Below are positions 39,540 to 47,044 of a stretch of DNA of 52,632 bases, piece after piece (positions within the stretch are counted from its first letter, which is position 1; the number at the start of each line of letters is the position of its first letter). The stretch lies in IMG/VR virus record IMGVR_UViG_3300010391_000066, positions 1 through 52,632 of that record. One strand, given 5' to 3'. The position numbers were made by a program, and so were the translations under genes. This DNA comes from a virus. A model generated the notes under the pieces. The model was not told the DNA's origin, ran no database searches, and worked only from the letters and a program-made list of their open reading frames with translations.

Positions 39540-39689
39540 TCACTCCGAGCACCCCTGAAAATATCCACACCCGTAAGTTAGACAGACCAACTTACACTTT
39601 ATTGAGATCAACCTAGCTCCACAGGAGGGGCAAATCTCCTCTACGGACTCATGTGTGGACTCATCGTATGAGTCCGTTATGGTTGACAC
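39540..39689 (-). CDS. Small zinc-ribbon protein, 49 aa, GTG start
   Basis: EEICPSCGARLISIKCKLVC followed by LTYGCGYFQGCSE: CxxC plus several further cysteines. The only possible start is GTG, with GAGGAG 2 nt before it. Its 5' region contains family C hairpin sequence (GGACTCAT...ATGAGTCC). It overlaps the promoter of the plus-strand gene at 39719. Confidence 0.5.
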   Translation of the reverse strand: MSTITDSYDESTHESVEEICPSCGARLISIKCKLVCLTYGCGYFQGCSE

Positions 39690-39712
39690 AGCTCCTCAAT
39701 ATGTGATATGTT
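39683..39712 (+). promoter_or_regulatory. Promoter for the isolated plus-strand zinc gene
   Basis: TTGACA (39683-39688), 18-nt spacer, TATGTT (39707-39712) with TG upstream. The GTG of the next gene starts 6 nt after the -10, predicting a leaderless transcript as at 12458. Confidence 0.55.
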
Positions 39713-39718
39713 GGGGGG

Positions 39719-39874
39719 GTGAATTGGATAGAGTGCCCCCACTGTTCTGAGATCTTGGACCTCGACATGGCCTATGATGAGTGCCCCTGCTGCGGAGAGG
39801 TGCTGGGGTGGCCCACCTCAACGATGGGGTTTGATAGCTACTTCGACACTGACGTTGAAGATGAGTCAGGATGA
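39719..39874 (+). CDS. Zinc-ribbon protein, 51 aa, GTG start
   Basis: MNWIECPHCSEILDLDMAYD followed by ECPCCGEVLGW: two CxxC knuckles in register, which fixes this frame rather than the antisense one. It is the only plus-strand gene inside the minus-strand arm, has its own promoter, and its 3' end overlaps the minus-strand zinc gene by 37 bp tail to tail. Confidence 0.6.
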   Translation: MNWIECPHCSEILDLDMAYDECPCCGEVLGWPTSTMGFDSYFDTDVEDESG

Positions 39875-39984
39875 CCCTCACAAGTATCACACCAAAATCC
39901 GTACTCATTATCTTCTAGCAGATTCCCGCATTCATCACACACCCAATCCCCATCCTGTGAGAGGTAATAAGTAATATCAGCCAT
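39838..39984 (-). CDS. Zinc-ribbon protein, 48 aa
   Basis: ITYYLSQDGDWVCDECGNLL and FWCDTCEGH give two CxxC pairs. Start overlaps the preceding gene's stop by 8 bp. Its 3' end overlaps the plus-strand zinc gene. One of a dozen very small zinc proteins in this arm. Confidence 0.55.
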   Translation of the reverse strand: MADITYYLSQDGDWVCDECGNLLEDNEYGFWCDTCEGHPDSSSTSVSK

Positions 39985-40168
39985 CAATCCGGTAATCCCC
40001 ATTCTTGATTGCATCAAGCAACCTGTGAATTGACCTCAGCATCTGCCCCTTCTTTGTTTGGCCCTCCGCCCCATCCGCTACAACCTTTCCATTCTTATGG
40101 TAAATCGTCCAGTACCAATGATCTATACTTTGCCACGCCTCAATACAATATTTAGGTTTCTTGGTCAT
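39977..40168 (-). CDS. DUF1508-like small protein, 63 aa
   Basis: WYWTIYHKNGKVVADGAEGQ follows the W.W.I...NGKV.A.G.EGY pattern of the YegP/DUF1508 fold. The rest is helical (KGQMLRSIHRLLDAIKNGDY). Overlaps neighbours at both ends by 4-8 bp. Function of the family in phages is unknown. Confidence 0.55.
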   Translation of the reverse strand: MTKKPKYCIEAWQSIDHWYWTIYHKNGKVVADGAEGQTKKGQMLRSIHRLLDAIKNGDYRIDG

Positions 40169-40440
40169 ATCTCAGTCCTCCCACACTTCCTGCAAACCCA
40201 CTTCCTCAGCGGATCTACTCCCTTATGCATCTGCAGCAAGCTCTCCACAACCATCTCTCCCCCACACGGCCTCCCAGTCCAATCCACCGCACCACAACTC
40301 TTGGCAGGCGAAGTCTCACTGCCTAAGTCATGGGGTTGGGGAACGCCAGCCATTAGCGGATGAACCCTTTGGCCAGTTATGTAGAGCGGACGAACCCTCC
40401 CACCAACCTTAATCCCGCGCTCGGCCCCAAAAACAGTCAT
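40165..40440 (-). CDS. Zinc-binding protein, 91 aa
   Basis: KSCGAVDWTGRPCGGEM and KWVCRKCGRTEI supply two cysteine pairs of a zinc ribbon. The N-terminal half is Gly/Pro/Arg-rich. Joined to the lipoprotein gene by an ATGA overlap. No family recognised. Confidence 0.5.
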   Translation of the reverse strand: MTVFGAERGIKVGGRVRPLYITGQRVHPLMAGVPQPHDLGSETSPAKSCGAVDWTGRPCGGEMVVESLLQMHKGVDPLRKWVCRKCGRTEI

Positions 40441-40796
40441 CTAATCTCCTTCTTCGCTGTGATTATGAGAGCCGCCTCTCCATCCACAGCGCAATAAAAC
40501 AAAGTACCACACCCGGAGTCCCTCCGCAGGGACTCCATTGATTTAGAGGGTGTCTGCACAAATACAGTTACCCCTCCTGACGTAACCAAGGTCACGTCAC
40601 CAGCCGTCGCCACCTTACAAACCCTCCCCTCCCCACAACTCATCCACTCTAACGTTGAAGCTAGAGTTGATGGAGGACGGAACTCAATCACCCTCTCATC
40701 CTTCACTCTGATCCCTTCAGGGGGTGCCCCAAGAGGCATTCTGTGAGGATGACAACTTACCACTAAAAGATATAAAAGCAGACATAGTTTATTCAT
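40437..40796 (-). CDS. Predicted lipoprotein, 119 aa
   Basis: MNKLCLLLYLLVVSCHPH is a lipoprotein signal: basic start, hydrophobic core and lipobox LVVSC with Cys15 as the lipidated residue. The mature protein is small and beta-rich with two further Cys (SCGEGRVC, DSGCGTLFYC). Phage lipoproteins of this size often act in superinfection exclusion or as outer spanins. It lies away from the lysis cassette, which favours the former. Hairpin at 40515 inside the gene. Confidence 0.65.
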   Translation of the reverse strand: MNKLCLLLYLLVVSCHPHRMPLGAPPEGIRVKDERVIEFRPPSTLASTLEWMSCGEGRVCKVATAGDVTLVTSGGVTVFVQTPSKSMESLRRDSGCGTLFYCAVDGEAALIITAKKEIR

Positions 40797-41092
40797 AGCT
40801 CATCAGCTTCAGCCAACAAGATGGCTTTCTGAAAGACTTCTTTGATTTCTTGAAAAGTGCGCTCTGGGGCATCGTTATATACAGTCATGTGATTCCCAAA
40901 ATATGAGGGGGAATCAATTACTCTCTTTAAATAATCCCTCATCTTCTCCTGAGTACCCCAGAATATAGTTACCGCTCTTAGCGCCCCAACCATACAATAC
41001 TCTCCCTCAAAATAATAACTACCCTTAATCCAATTTTCCCCATTTGGCCCCAACAGCGCAAGTGCCTTCTTTAAATACACACTTATCTTCAT
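40793..41092 (-). CDS. DUF6197-like protein A, 99 aa
   Basis: Starts in the TGATG junction with the polymerase gene. NWIKGSYYFEGEYCMVGALR and the closing NDAPERTFQEIKEVFQKAI follow the W..G.......C..GAL ... ND...RT..E pattern of DUF6197. Two other genes here (46569 and 47894) show the same layout. The function of this family is not known to me. Confidence 0.55.
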   Translation of the reverse strand: MKISVYLKKALALLGPNGENWIKGSYYFEGEYCMVGALRAVTIFWGTQEKMRDYLKRVIDSPSYFGNHMTVYNDAPERTFQEIKEVFQKAILLAEADEL

Positions 41093-43716
41093 CACTCCAC
41101 CTCCTTCATCTCCCCCCAACTCACCCCAACCTTCCCGGAGGTTTGTATAACCAAACCTCCCATCTCCACTACTGGGGCCTCCATGGCAGAGCGGAGAATA
41201 GCATCCACCTTCTCCGCATCCTTCATCCCATAAGCCCTAGCCAACAACTCATCATGAATGGTGAACAGCAGCAGACCTTGCCTCGCTAACTCCTCAATAG
41301 CTGGGAGGCGCATGGTGCGCCTCATAATCCCCGCCGCCGTCCCTTGGGGTCCAGTCGCAATAGCCTCCTTCGCTCCATCTCCCCACACCATCTTCTCCCT
41401 AACACAATATTTACATCCCTCCCTCTTACACCCCTTCTTGGCGGTCTTAGAGTCCCACCTCTTCACATTATAGAACCATCTATCATACCCAAACACATTC
41501 CTAAGGCGATGAGGAGGTTGATAAGCCTGCTCCACCACTGAGTGTTGCCACCATTCCACCCTAGGGAATAGGTCAAAGAACAAAGACCTAGCCTCCCCAG
41601 CAGCCTTGAGGGTTGGAAACATCTCAGGGTAGGTCTGTTGCATCAACCACTCCCCCTCCGCGTAACTGATGGCATGGATCGTCTGTTTGGCGGCATCGTA
41701 GTAGGACTTTCCTCCATACCCAATAGGAGTAGCTTCAGCTACCCTCTTTGCTTCCTTTACAGCCACCCTCAAGTCTCCTTCTGAGAGGGATGGGTAAATA
41801 GGATTGTAGAGCCCTTTCAAGGACATCATATGAGATGCAAAGTAAGCATGCACCCCAAGCTTCGCCAACCTCATATAATCAGGATCATTAGCTATATAAG
41901 CCACAATGACAGCCTCTATTCCTGTATAGTCACGAGCCACCAAGAACCACCCATCCCCCACTCTAGATCCACCAACAATCATTTTCCTAATCTCCGCCTG
42001 CTCCTCATCCCTCCTTGGTAAATTCTGCTCATTGGGATTCTTGGAGCTGAAGCGGAAGGTAGCTGGGTTGTCAGTGAGGGTTGGGTGCACCCTCCCATCA
42101 AGCCCTGGCTTCCACTGCTCAATGAAACTATCAAGCATATCCTGTTTCTTATTAAGCTCAATGATCACCGGCAATAAGGTGTCATGCTTCTTCCTCGCTA
42201 GCTTCTCCAGCGCCACCCTCTCCGTTGTGGGCTTCTTCGTCCTCTTGTGGAGCGGGATCGCCTGAGCACCATATTTATATTCAATGTAGGCTAAAAGCTG
42301 TTGGGGGGAGCCAGGGTTAAAATCCTTCAATCTGATCCACTGCCCGGTGTCTTCTATGAGAAGACACCTGTGCTGCTGCTTAACAGCAGCAGCAGGCTCT
42401 TTCTTATAAACCTTAGCAATGAGGGTATCCGCAAAGGCTTGTGGCACTTGTGTCACAAGCTGCTCCCTCGCCGCTTGCACCGCAAGCTGAGTCTTCTCTT
42501 TGAAAGCATCCCTCACCCTAGTGTCAATGCCAATCCCTATCTCACTCATCCTATGAGTGAGGGGAGCCATCTTCACGAAGTGGTCAACAAATGTCTCCCA
42601 GCGGGCTTCAGCCTTTAATAAGGAGCGGATCTCATACCCTATCTCTAACGCATGGATCGCATCCAGCGCATTATAATAGCCGAGGTTGACCCCAAAGAGA
42701 TGCTTCCACGCCTCCAAATCATCAATATAGATTGGAGCGGTGAATCCCAAATCCTTTGGTAGGTCAGAGTAAACGAAGTGGTGCGCCACCATCCCATCCA
42801 CCCGCATACCAGAGACTGGCATGCCAGCAGCAAGCAATCTGGGCACATCAAACGCCTCCCCATTCCAGAACAATTTCGTTCCCCCATGCGCCAGAGCTTG
42901 TCTAACAAGTTCTGTGTAGGGGTAGGACCAAGGAACTGAGATTCCTGATCTCAGTTCATAAGAGAACCCAATTCTCAAAATGATGGTGGATGGGTCCTTC
43001 TCATCCAACACATCTTCCTTAAGCTTGGGGGAGTAGGGTGTCTCAATATCCACAGACAACCAAACCCCATCTGGGTCCAACCGCTGAGCCATGTAGTATT
43101 CCTCAAACCACCACCTCGCCCCATCAAGAGGGGGATCAACTAGCGTTGTCAGTGGACGTCTGGTGAATCCATAGCGTGCCACTTTAACTGCCCTGAGTAA
43201 GTCTGCCACCACCACCGGCGTCAACCTTATCTCCCCCTGCAAGAGATGAGAGGGATGGAAGGTTGGAACTACCCACCTCTCCCACTCTGCATTCCATGAG
43301 ACGGTGCCATGCCATTCCCCAATCCCCTTCTGCCCCACCATCTTCCACAACGGGATGTTACCCAAAGGGGCAACCACCTTTAGGGATTGGTGCTGGATCA
43401 TCCACTGCTGGAAGTATTTGTTGCAGAAGCTGATTGCATCAGCTTCATAGGTGGCTCCCTCTAAAAAGTTGCTGGGGGGACGGCAGTTACAACAATTCCC
43501 AATCCTAAAATCATCCCTCTCCAACCCTCCTCGTCGCAGAAGCGACGAGAGCATTTTGCCAGCAGGACCAACGAAGGGAGCTGAAGCTTTTACCTCCTCC
43601 GCCCCTAGTGCCTCCCCCAGGAGGAGGACACCGGAGTGTCCCCCTCCAACAAGGGGGGCGAACCCACTCCCTAGGGTGAAGAGTGGGCATTCAGGGGGAC
43701 AGGTGAGAGCGCTCAT
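41092..43716 (-). CDS. UDG domain - 3'-5' exonuclease - family A DNA polymerase fusion, 874 aa
   Basis: Residues 1-190 match family 4 uracil-DNA glycosylase: GEALGAEEVKASAPFVGPAG, FHPSHLLQG near residue 155, and the Fe-S cysteines CPPEC and NCCNC. Around 220 LSVDIETPYS starts a DEDD proofreading exonuclease. The polymerase follows: motif A ARDYTGIEAVIVAYIA, motif B KEAKRVAEATPIGYG and motif C LLFTIHDELLARAY. The arrangement is that of SPO1-type phage polymerases. It is the main replicase and could excise or tolerate uracil. At least five perfect hairpins lie in this gene (42346, 42371, 42541, 42933,43426). Confidence 0.9.
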   Translation of the reverse strand: MSALTCPPECPLFTLGSGFAPLVGGGHSGVLLLGEALGAEEVKASAPFVGPAGKMLSSLLRRGGLERDDFRIGNCCNCRPPSNFLEGATYEADAISFCNKYFQQWMIQHQSLKVVAPLGNIPLWKMVGQKGIGEWHGTVSWNAEWERWVVPTFHPSHLLQGEIRLTPVVVADLLRAVKVARYGFTRRPLTTLVDPPLDGARWWFEEYYMAQRLDPDGVWLSVDIETPYSPKLKEDVLDEKDPSTIILRIGFSYELRSGISVPWSYPYTELVRQALAHGGTKLFWNGEAFDVPRLLAAGMPVSGMRVDGMVAHHFVYSDLPKDLGFTAPIYIDDLEAWKHLFGVNLGYYNALDAIHALEIGYEIRSLLKAEARWETFVDHFVKMAPLTHRMSEIGIGIDTRVRDAFKEKTQLAVQAAREQLVTQVPQAFADTLIAKVYKKEPAAAVKQQHRCLLIEDTGQWIRLKDFNPGSPQQLLAYIEYKYGAQAIPLHKRTKKPTTERVALEKLARKKHDTLLPVIIELNKKQDMLDSFIEQWKPGLDGRVHPTLTDNPATFRFSSKNPNEQNLPRRDEEQAEIRKMIVGGSRVGDGWFLVARDYTGIEAVIVAYIANDPDYMRLAKLGVHAYFASHMMSLKGLYNPIYPSLSEGDLRVAVKEAKRVAEATPIGYGGKSYYDAAKQTIHAISYAEGEWLMQQTYPEMFPTLKAAGEARSLFFDLFPRVEWWQHSVVEQAYQPPHRLRNVFGYDRWFYNVKRWDSKTAKKGCKREGCKYCVREKMVWGDGAKEAIATGPQGTAAGIMRRTMRLPAIEELARQGLLLFTIHDELLARAYGMKDAEKVDAILRSAMEAPVVEMGGLVIQTSGKVGVSWGEMKEVE

Positions 43717-43738
43717 CCTTTATTGCACAAATCGAGAT

Positions 43739-44206
43739 TCATTTTGGAATCCCCAAAAATTCCCTATAACTCTGAGGGCTCCAGGAAGGGTCCCAATCTA
43801 CCTGACTGAGCTTCCCCAACTTCTCCTTTACACGTATCATCTCTTCTCTATCCGCGTCCAGTGCCGCAAAAGCCAACCTCTTCATCCAATGAAGTTGATC
43901 CAGTGGGTCATCCCCTATTGCTAATGGAACTTGATAGGCGTCCCCCCTCACATAGGCTTGGATGGCCCTCCCCAGAGCCATTTGCCTCCCCACTTTCTTT
44001 ATGAATGGATCTAGAGGCGAGCACAGACTCACCCCCACAAACACCTCCTTCGCTTGAACATCCGATCCACCCATCGTCAACACTGCCACTACTCCCCTAT
44101 ATGACACGCCAGGCGGGTCATAATAGAAAAAGCATTTATGAGGAGGCAGGGGAGCAAAGCGCTTGCTAAACCGGAAGGGCTCATTAGAGTTCATCATCAG
44201 CTCCAC
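43739..44206 (-). CDS. Hypothetical protein before the polymerase, 155 aa
   Basis: Start is GTG after the previous stop, with ATG codons 9 and 12 bp inside as alternatives. Contains GVVAVLTMGGSDVQAKEVFV, a beta segment, and a helical C-terminus (MKRLAFAALDADREEMIRVK). It is placed upstream of and probably co-transcribed with the polymerase. No family recognised. Confidence 0.55.
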   Translation of the reverse strand: MELMMNSNEPFRFSKRFAPLPPHKCFFYYDPPGVSYRGVVAVLTMGGSDVQAKEVFVGVSLCSPLDPFIKKVGRQMALGRAIQAYVRGDAYQVPLAIGDDPLDQLHWMKRLAFAALDADREEMIRVKEKLGKLSQVDWDPSWSPQSYREFLGIPK

Positions 44207-44362
44207 CTACAATTCATCCCCATCCTCCTCACTAACATACGTCCAGCTTACCTTGACCTCTGCATCAAAAGCCATCTCTTTGATGGCCTTCAAGAAGGAG
44301 GTAGCCGCCTTCTTCCCATCAAACCCATTCACATCCACCGTAATCTGATACTTTTTCTTCAT
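44207..44362 (-). CDS. Small protein, 51 aa
   Basis: MKKKYQITVDVNGFDGKKAA continues as helix and strand, with a ribosome site GAAAGGAAA before the ATG. The strand-helix-strand look suggests a small fold, perhaps a partner of the next protein. Downstream gene starts on the next base. Confidence 0.55.
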   Translation of the reverse strand: MKKKYQITVDVNGFDGKKAATSFLKAIKEMAFDAEVKVSWTYVSEEDGDEL

Positions 44363-44453
44363 TTTTTCCTTTCATCTAAACCATAGTAAACACAACCTAA
44401 CACCGCCCCTAACACCTAGGTTCCCCCACAGGGAACCCAACCCAAGCAACACA

Positions 44454-44459
44454 ATTATA
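44454..44459 (-). promoter_or_regulatory. Extended -10 promoter on the minus strand
   Basis: TGATATAAT is a full extended -10. A -35 at the right distance is weak. Downstream (toward lower coordinates) the 92-nt leader before the gene at 44362 has a GGTTCCC/GGGAACC hairpin (44419-44437). It would drive the 44362-41092 genes including the polymerase. Confidence 0.4.
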
Positions 44460-44724
44460 TCAATAAAACGCCAAACCCCACCTCTCCCCCACACTTCTGA
44501 CACTTCCACCCCTCTGGTCTCTTCAAGAAGGAAGAGCCCCCACACACCTCCACCGAGGTAAATAGTGGCACTTGTTTAGAACAAGTGACTGGGGCTCCTT
44601 TGGCCTTGGGGATCAATAATGGAGGGATCTCAGTTTTGTACAAAACAGCACGAACCAGAGCAGTTGTCAACAGCGGAGGCGTTTCATAAGTATAATAATA
44701 GGGCTTGTAACCATCATCTAACAT
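44455..44724 (-). CDS. Zinc-ribbon protein, 89 aa
   Basis: Start taken at the ATG after GGGGAGG. VTCSKQVPLFTSVEVCGGSS and KCQKCGGEVG form a treble-cysteine zinc site. VPLFTSVEVCGG recurs almost unchanged in the small gene at 45475 (LSLFTSVEICGG), so the two are related. Perfect 8-bp hairpin at 44569. Confidence 0.6.
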   Translation of the reverse strand: MLDDGYKPYYYTYETPPLLTTALVRAVLYKTEIPPLLIPKAKGAPVTCSKQVPLFTSVEVCGGSSFLKRPEGWKCQKCGGEVGFGVLLI

Positions 44725-44918
44725 AAAACCTCCCCTACATAATCCAAACTCATCCAACTCCCACAATGAGGGCAAACATCCTCATCCAACTCAAACATTT
44801 TTCCACACTCCCTACACACAAATACCTCAGACCTCATTTGATGAGGTCTGTTGTGAGGGTTGTAGCGACAACCCTCAGTGTGAGCCCACTCCTGACTGCA
44901 CTCTGAACACAAACTCAT
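44718..44918 (-). CDS. Double zinc-ribbon protein, 66 aa
   Basis: CSECSQEWAHTEGC and FVCRECGKMFELDEDVCPHC provide two separate zinc sites. Two long perfect hairpins (44828-44850 and 44854-44877) sit back to back in its coding sequence. Overlaps the next gene by 7 bp. Possibly a transcription or replication accessory. Confidence 0.6.
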   Translation of the reverse strand: MSLCSECSQEWAHTEGCRYNPHNRPHQMRSEVFVCRECGKMFELDEDVCPHCGSWMSLDYVGEVLC

Positions 44919-44919
44919 A

Positions 44920-45138
44920 TCAAACCTTCCAACCAGCTAAGGGCTGACGCCCCGGCCTAAACCTCTTCCCGCCCCATAGCTTAGTGATAACCTTGATTTC
45001 TGTCTCAGCAAGGACAAACTTCCTCTTAGGCCCCATTCTGACAGCCTTCACCAACCCCTCCCTGATGTAACGTCTGATCGTCGCTATATTTACCTTTGAC
45101 CTCTCCGCCATCACCTTCAACTCAATCAGCTTTATCAT
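44920..45138 (-). CDS. MerR/excisionase-like DNA-binding protein, 72 aa
   Basis: AERSKVNIATIRRYIREGLV then KAVRMGPKRKFVLAE is the winged helix of HTH_17/MerR-type excisionase-like proteins (A...VN.ATIRRYI.EGLV.A...G...FV). It may act on phage promoters or on DNA architecture. Overlaps the upstream gene by ATGA. Confidence 0.65.
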   Translation of the reverse strand: MIKLIELKVMAERSKVNIATIRRYIREGLVKAVRMGPKRKFVLAETEIKVITKLWGGKRFRPGRQPLAGWKV

Positions 45139-45383
45139 TTATATCTCCACCTCTCTAATCTCACCATCTTAGTTCCACATTGCTCCGCCCCACACCGTAA
45201 ACATTTCCTATCCACATGCTGCCCTCTGGTCTGACCCATTGGGCGCATCCAATCAGGAATAAACCACAATGCTTGATGAGAACACTTCTTGTCCCCTTTT
45301 ATAATACTGCCGTGGTGCCACTCAAACGATATGACCTCTACAAAAGAGCCATCCTCATCATCTGGTAAACTATATAACATCAA
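45135..45383 (-). CDS. Zinc-binding protein, 82 aa
   Basis: KKCSHQALWFIPDWMRPMG and HVDRKCLRCGAEQC place a C-H / CxxC zinc site. No family recognised. ATGA overlap with the HTH gene. Start ATGATG is ambiguous by one codon. Confidence 0.5.
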   Translation of the reverse strand: MMLYSLPDDEDGSFVEVISFEWHHGSIIKGDKKCSHQALWFIPDWMRPMGQTRGQHVDRKCLRCGAEQCGTKMVRLERWRYK

Positions 45384-45389
45384 TCCCCC

Positions 45390-45482
45390 CTATTCCCAAT
45401 GGTACCACAAATAGGCGAGCCTGAAGCCCCCAATCACCATGATGAAGGGAATGATGATGGTTGTGAGTTGGAAGTCAATCAC
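45390..45482 (-). CDS. Membrane micropeptide, 30 aa, GTG start
   Basis: MIDFQLTTIIIPFIMVIGGF followed by RLAYLWYHWE: one membrane helix. GTG overlaps the stop of the previous zinc gene by 8 bp. Short and without family. Confidence 0.4.
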   Translation of the reverse strand: MIDFQLTTIIIPFIMVIGGFRLAYLWYHWE

Positions 45483-45612
45483 TCAGCACACCGCATTTTA
45501 GACACCTCTCCCCTCCACAAATCTCAACAGATGTAAAAAGAGATAGTTCACGCTTTGTTGATCTGACAGGATCTCGTCCAAAATGTAAAGAATAGGAATC
45601 ATTCCCTAACAT
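45475..45612 (-). CDS. Small zinc-ribbon protein related to 44455, 45 aa
   Basis: KRELSLFTSVEICGGERCLK then CGVLSD repeats the FTSVE[IV]CGG motif of the 89-aa protein at 44455. Its start overlaps the previous gene's end by 14 bp. Because the motif is shared and the frame stays open, I prefer it to the other short frame in the same region. Confidence 0.55.
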   Translation of the reverse strand: MLGNDSYSLHFGRDPVRSTKRELSLFTSVEICGGERCLKCGVLSD

Positions 45613-45817
45613 CTGTGGGCTGTAGCGCAGCCTCTCCAGTTACCTCTTTAAAGATCTGAGCGGCATCATCCCTAAGCCGCTCTGCATCCTTCTTAAGGAG
45701 TGGGTCATACTTGAAGATTGGTGAATAAATAGAGCCCCCACCCTCTCCCTCACCTTTAATCATCCTATCCATATCCCGGGCCAACCCCCTCAACAACTCT
45801 GGATCAACCTTTGGCAT
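45599..45817 (-). CDS. Hypothetical helical protein, 72 aa
   Basis: MPKVDPELLRGLARDMDRMI with a Gly/Glu linker and a second helix (DAERLRDDAAQIFKEVTGEA). Ribosome site AGAGGAGAAAG precedes the ATG. No family recognised. Confidence 0.55.
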   Translation of the reverse strand: MPKVDPELLRGLARDMDRMIKGEGEGGGSIYSPIFKYDPLLKKDAERLRDDAAQIFKEVTGEAALQPTDVRE

Positions 45818-45847
45818 CTCTTTCTCCTCTGATCTTGTCTGACAAGC

Positions 45848-45916
45848 TCACAACCCCTTCTTGTGTTTTAGTTCACCAACCCACAAATGATAGAACATTT
45901 CACCAGTCCACTTCAT
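45848..45916 (-). CDS. Possible 22-aa peptide
   Basis: MKWTGEMFYHLWVGELKHKK plus GL, preceded by GTGAGGAG directly before the ATG. It fills part of the 183-bp gap 45818-46000, where nothing else convincing is seen. Confidence 0.3.
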   Translation of the reverse strand: MKWTGEMFYHLWVGELKHKKGL

Positions 45917-46000
45917 CTCCTCACTCCTTCTGAGTTTGTCTAACAAGCTCAACCTAGTTCAGCGTCCCCTGAACATGGAACTGCTTTAAACAACATATAG

Positions 46001-46183
46001 TTAACCCGATTGTTCAGTTTGTTCACCATTCTCCTCCACTTCCGGTTGAAGCTTCTTCCATTGTCCGTGACCCAGCTTCGCAATGATGCCAAGCGATTGC
46101 CAAACCTTCAGCCGTTCATTCGTCGGGTTTGACGTTGTCCCCAGTGCCTTCTTCGCGTCGCCTGTGGTGAAGCTGTCCTGCAC
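46001..46183 (-). CDS. Winged-helix-like small protein, 60 aa, GTG start
   Basis: FTTGDAKKALGTTSNPTNER then LKVWQSLGIIAKLGHGQWKK looks like a winged helix (helix, recognition helix, GHG wing). It starts inside the previous gene's 3' region (68-bp overlap). DNA binding is a guess from pattern only. Confidence 0.45.
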   Translation of the reverse strand: MQDSFTTGDAKKALGTTSNPTNERLKVWQSLGIIAKLGHGQWKKLQPEVEENGEQTEQSG

Positions 46184-46367
46184 CGCTCACCAAATATTGC
46201 TCTCCGCTCTCCACAAACCCCTCCGCTACTCCCAAAGGGGAGTAGCCATAAGCCACCATCCCACTCAACAACAACTCAACCACCTCAGAGATGGAGAGAT
46301 GGTCCTCCCCCTCTATAGTCACAGAGTGCTGACCATAGGGGGAGGAGGGCTTAAAGATTATGATCAT
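46116..46367 (-). CDS. Hypothetical protein, 83 aa
   Basis: MIIIFKPSSPYGQHSVTIEG followed by a helix (SISEVVELLLSGMVAYGY) has the layout of small phage proteins regulated by beta-alpha elements. The last 22 residues overlap the next frame and are basic; the true C-terminus may be shorter. It carries the perfect 9-bp hairpin at 46225. Confidence 0.5.
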   Translation of the reverse strand: MIIIFKPSSPYGQHSVTIEGEDHLSISEVVELLLSGMVAYGYSPLGVAEGFVESGEQYLVSGAGQLHHRRREEGTGDNVKPDE

Positions 46368-46557
46368 CTGTAATCATCTCTATGGTCTTAGCCTTTTTCA
46401 CAGAAGGAGAAGTTCTTGACTTCTCCTTGTGCCCAGACCTCCTCTGCTTGATCAGGTAGCTAATATCCTCATAGAGGCTGATAGCCTCATCCGAGGGAGC
46501 TGTGGTGAAGTAACTTAAAACCCTCTGCCTATCTGTTATCTTTGTTCTCATCATCAT
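46351..46557 (-). CDS. Hypothetical protein, 68 aa
   Basis: MMMRTKITDRQRVLSYFTTA begins a helical protein with SLYEDISYLIKQRRSGHKEK and a basic end. The middle carries a 10-bp perfect hairpin (46404-46428). The 3' end overlaps the next gene by 17 bp. Possibly a helix-turn-helix, but not certain. Confidence 0.5.
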   Translation of the reverse strand: MMMRTKITDRQRVLSYFTTAPSDEAISLYEDISYLIKQRRSGHKEKSRTSPSVKKAKTIEMITDDHNL

Positions 46558-46568
46558 CCTTTCTTTGT

Positions 46569-46997
46569 TCAGACCTCATCAAATACATCCAAAGCTTCAA
46601 CTTCAATCCCATCAACGAACCTAGCGGCTAGTTTCATGGTGTGCTCCCACTCCAAGCGGCGATCCAGATCCCTGAACATCTCTGGCGTCCAGTCAGTGTC
46701 ATTGGAGGCAGTAATTCCTTTATACCCATCTCCTGGGGAGAGAAAAAGAGAGACTCTCCTTAACCTTTCATGTACTTGAAATATTCCTACTGTTCCAGCC
46801 ACAAAACCTAACGCGCACACTCTTCCTGTTGGGTGCTGATAGATAAGACCCAAAGGCCCATTACTCTTACTTATTCTATACTCTGCCATCTTCCCTTTAC
46901 ACTGCATCTCATCCGTCCAACCATCCCATATGCTTGGAGTGTTATCCCAAGGCTTACTATCATTCACCATACTCCGTTTGACCCAATCTCTACTCAT
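46569..46997 (-). CDS. DUF6197-like protein B, 142 aa
   Basis: DNTPSIWDGWTDEMQCKGKM and the C-terminal TPEMFRDLDRRLEWEHTMKL are shared with the protein at 47894 (GTPSIWDGW and TPDQFRELDRRVEWEYQMKQ), showing common descent. CALGFVAGTV is the C-x-L/V-G-A motif of the DUF6197 group. This copy is longer, with an insertion around residues 35-55. Confidence 0.55.
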   Translation of the reverse strand: MSRDWVKRSMVNDSKPWDNTPSIWDGWTDEMQCKGKMAEYRISKSNGPLGLIYQHPTGRVCALGFVAGTVGIFQVHERLRRVSLFLSPGDGYKGITASNDTDWTPEMFRDLDRRLEWEHTMKLAARFVDGIEVEALDVFDEV

Positions 46998-47044
46998 CTT
47001 ATCCCTCCTGAGCCGCTCAAGCGGCTAATCGGGGCTGATTTATA

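Noticed and set aside
39696-39908. Minus-strand frame of 70 codons
   Set aside because: The plus strand encodes two CxxC knuckles in register and has its own promoter, which the minus frame lacks.
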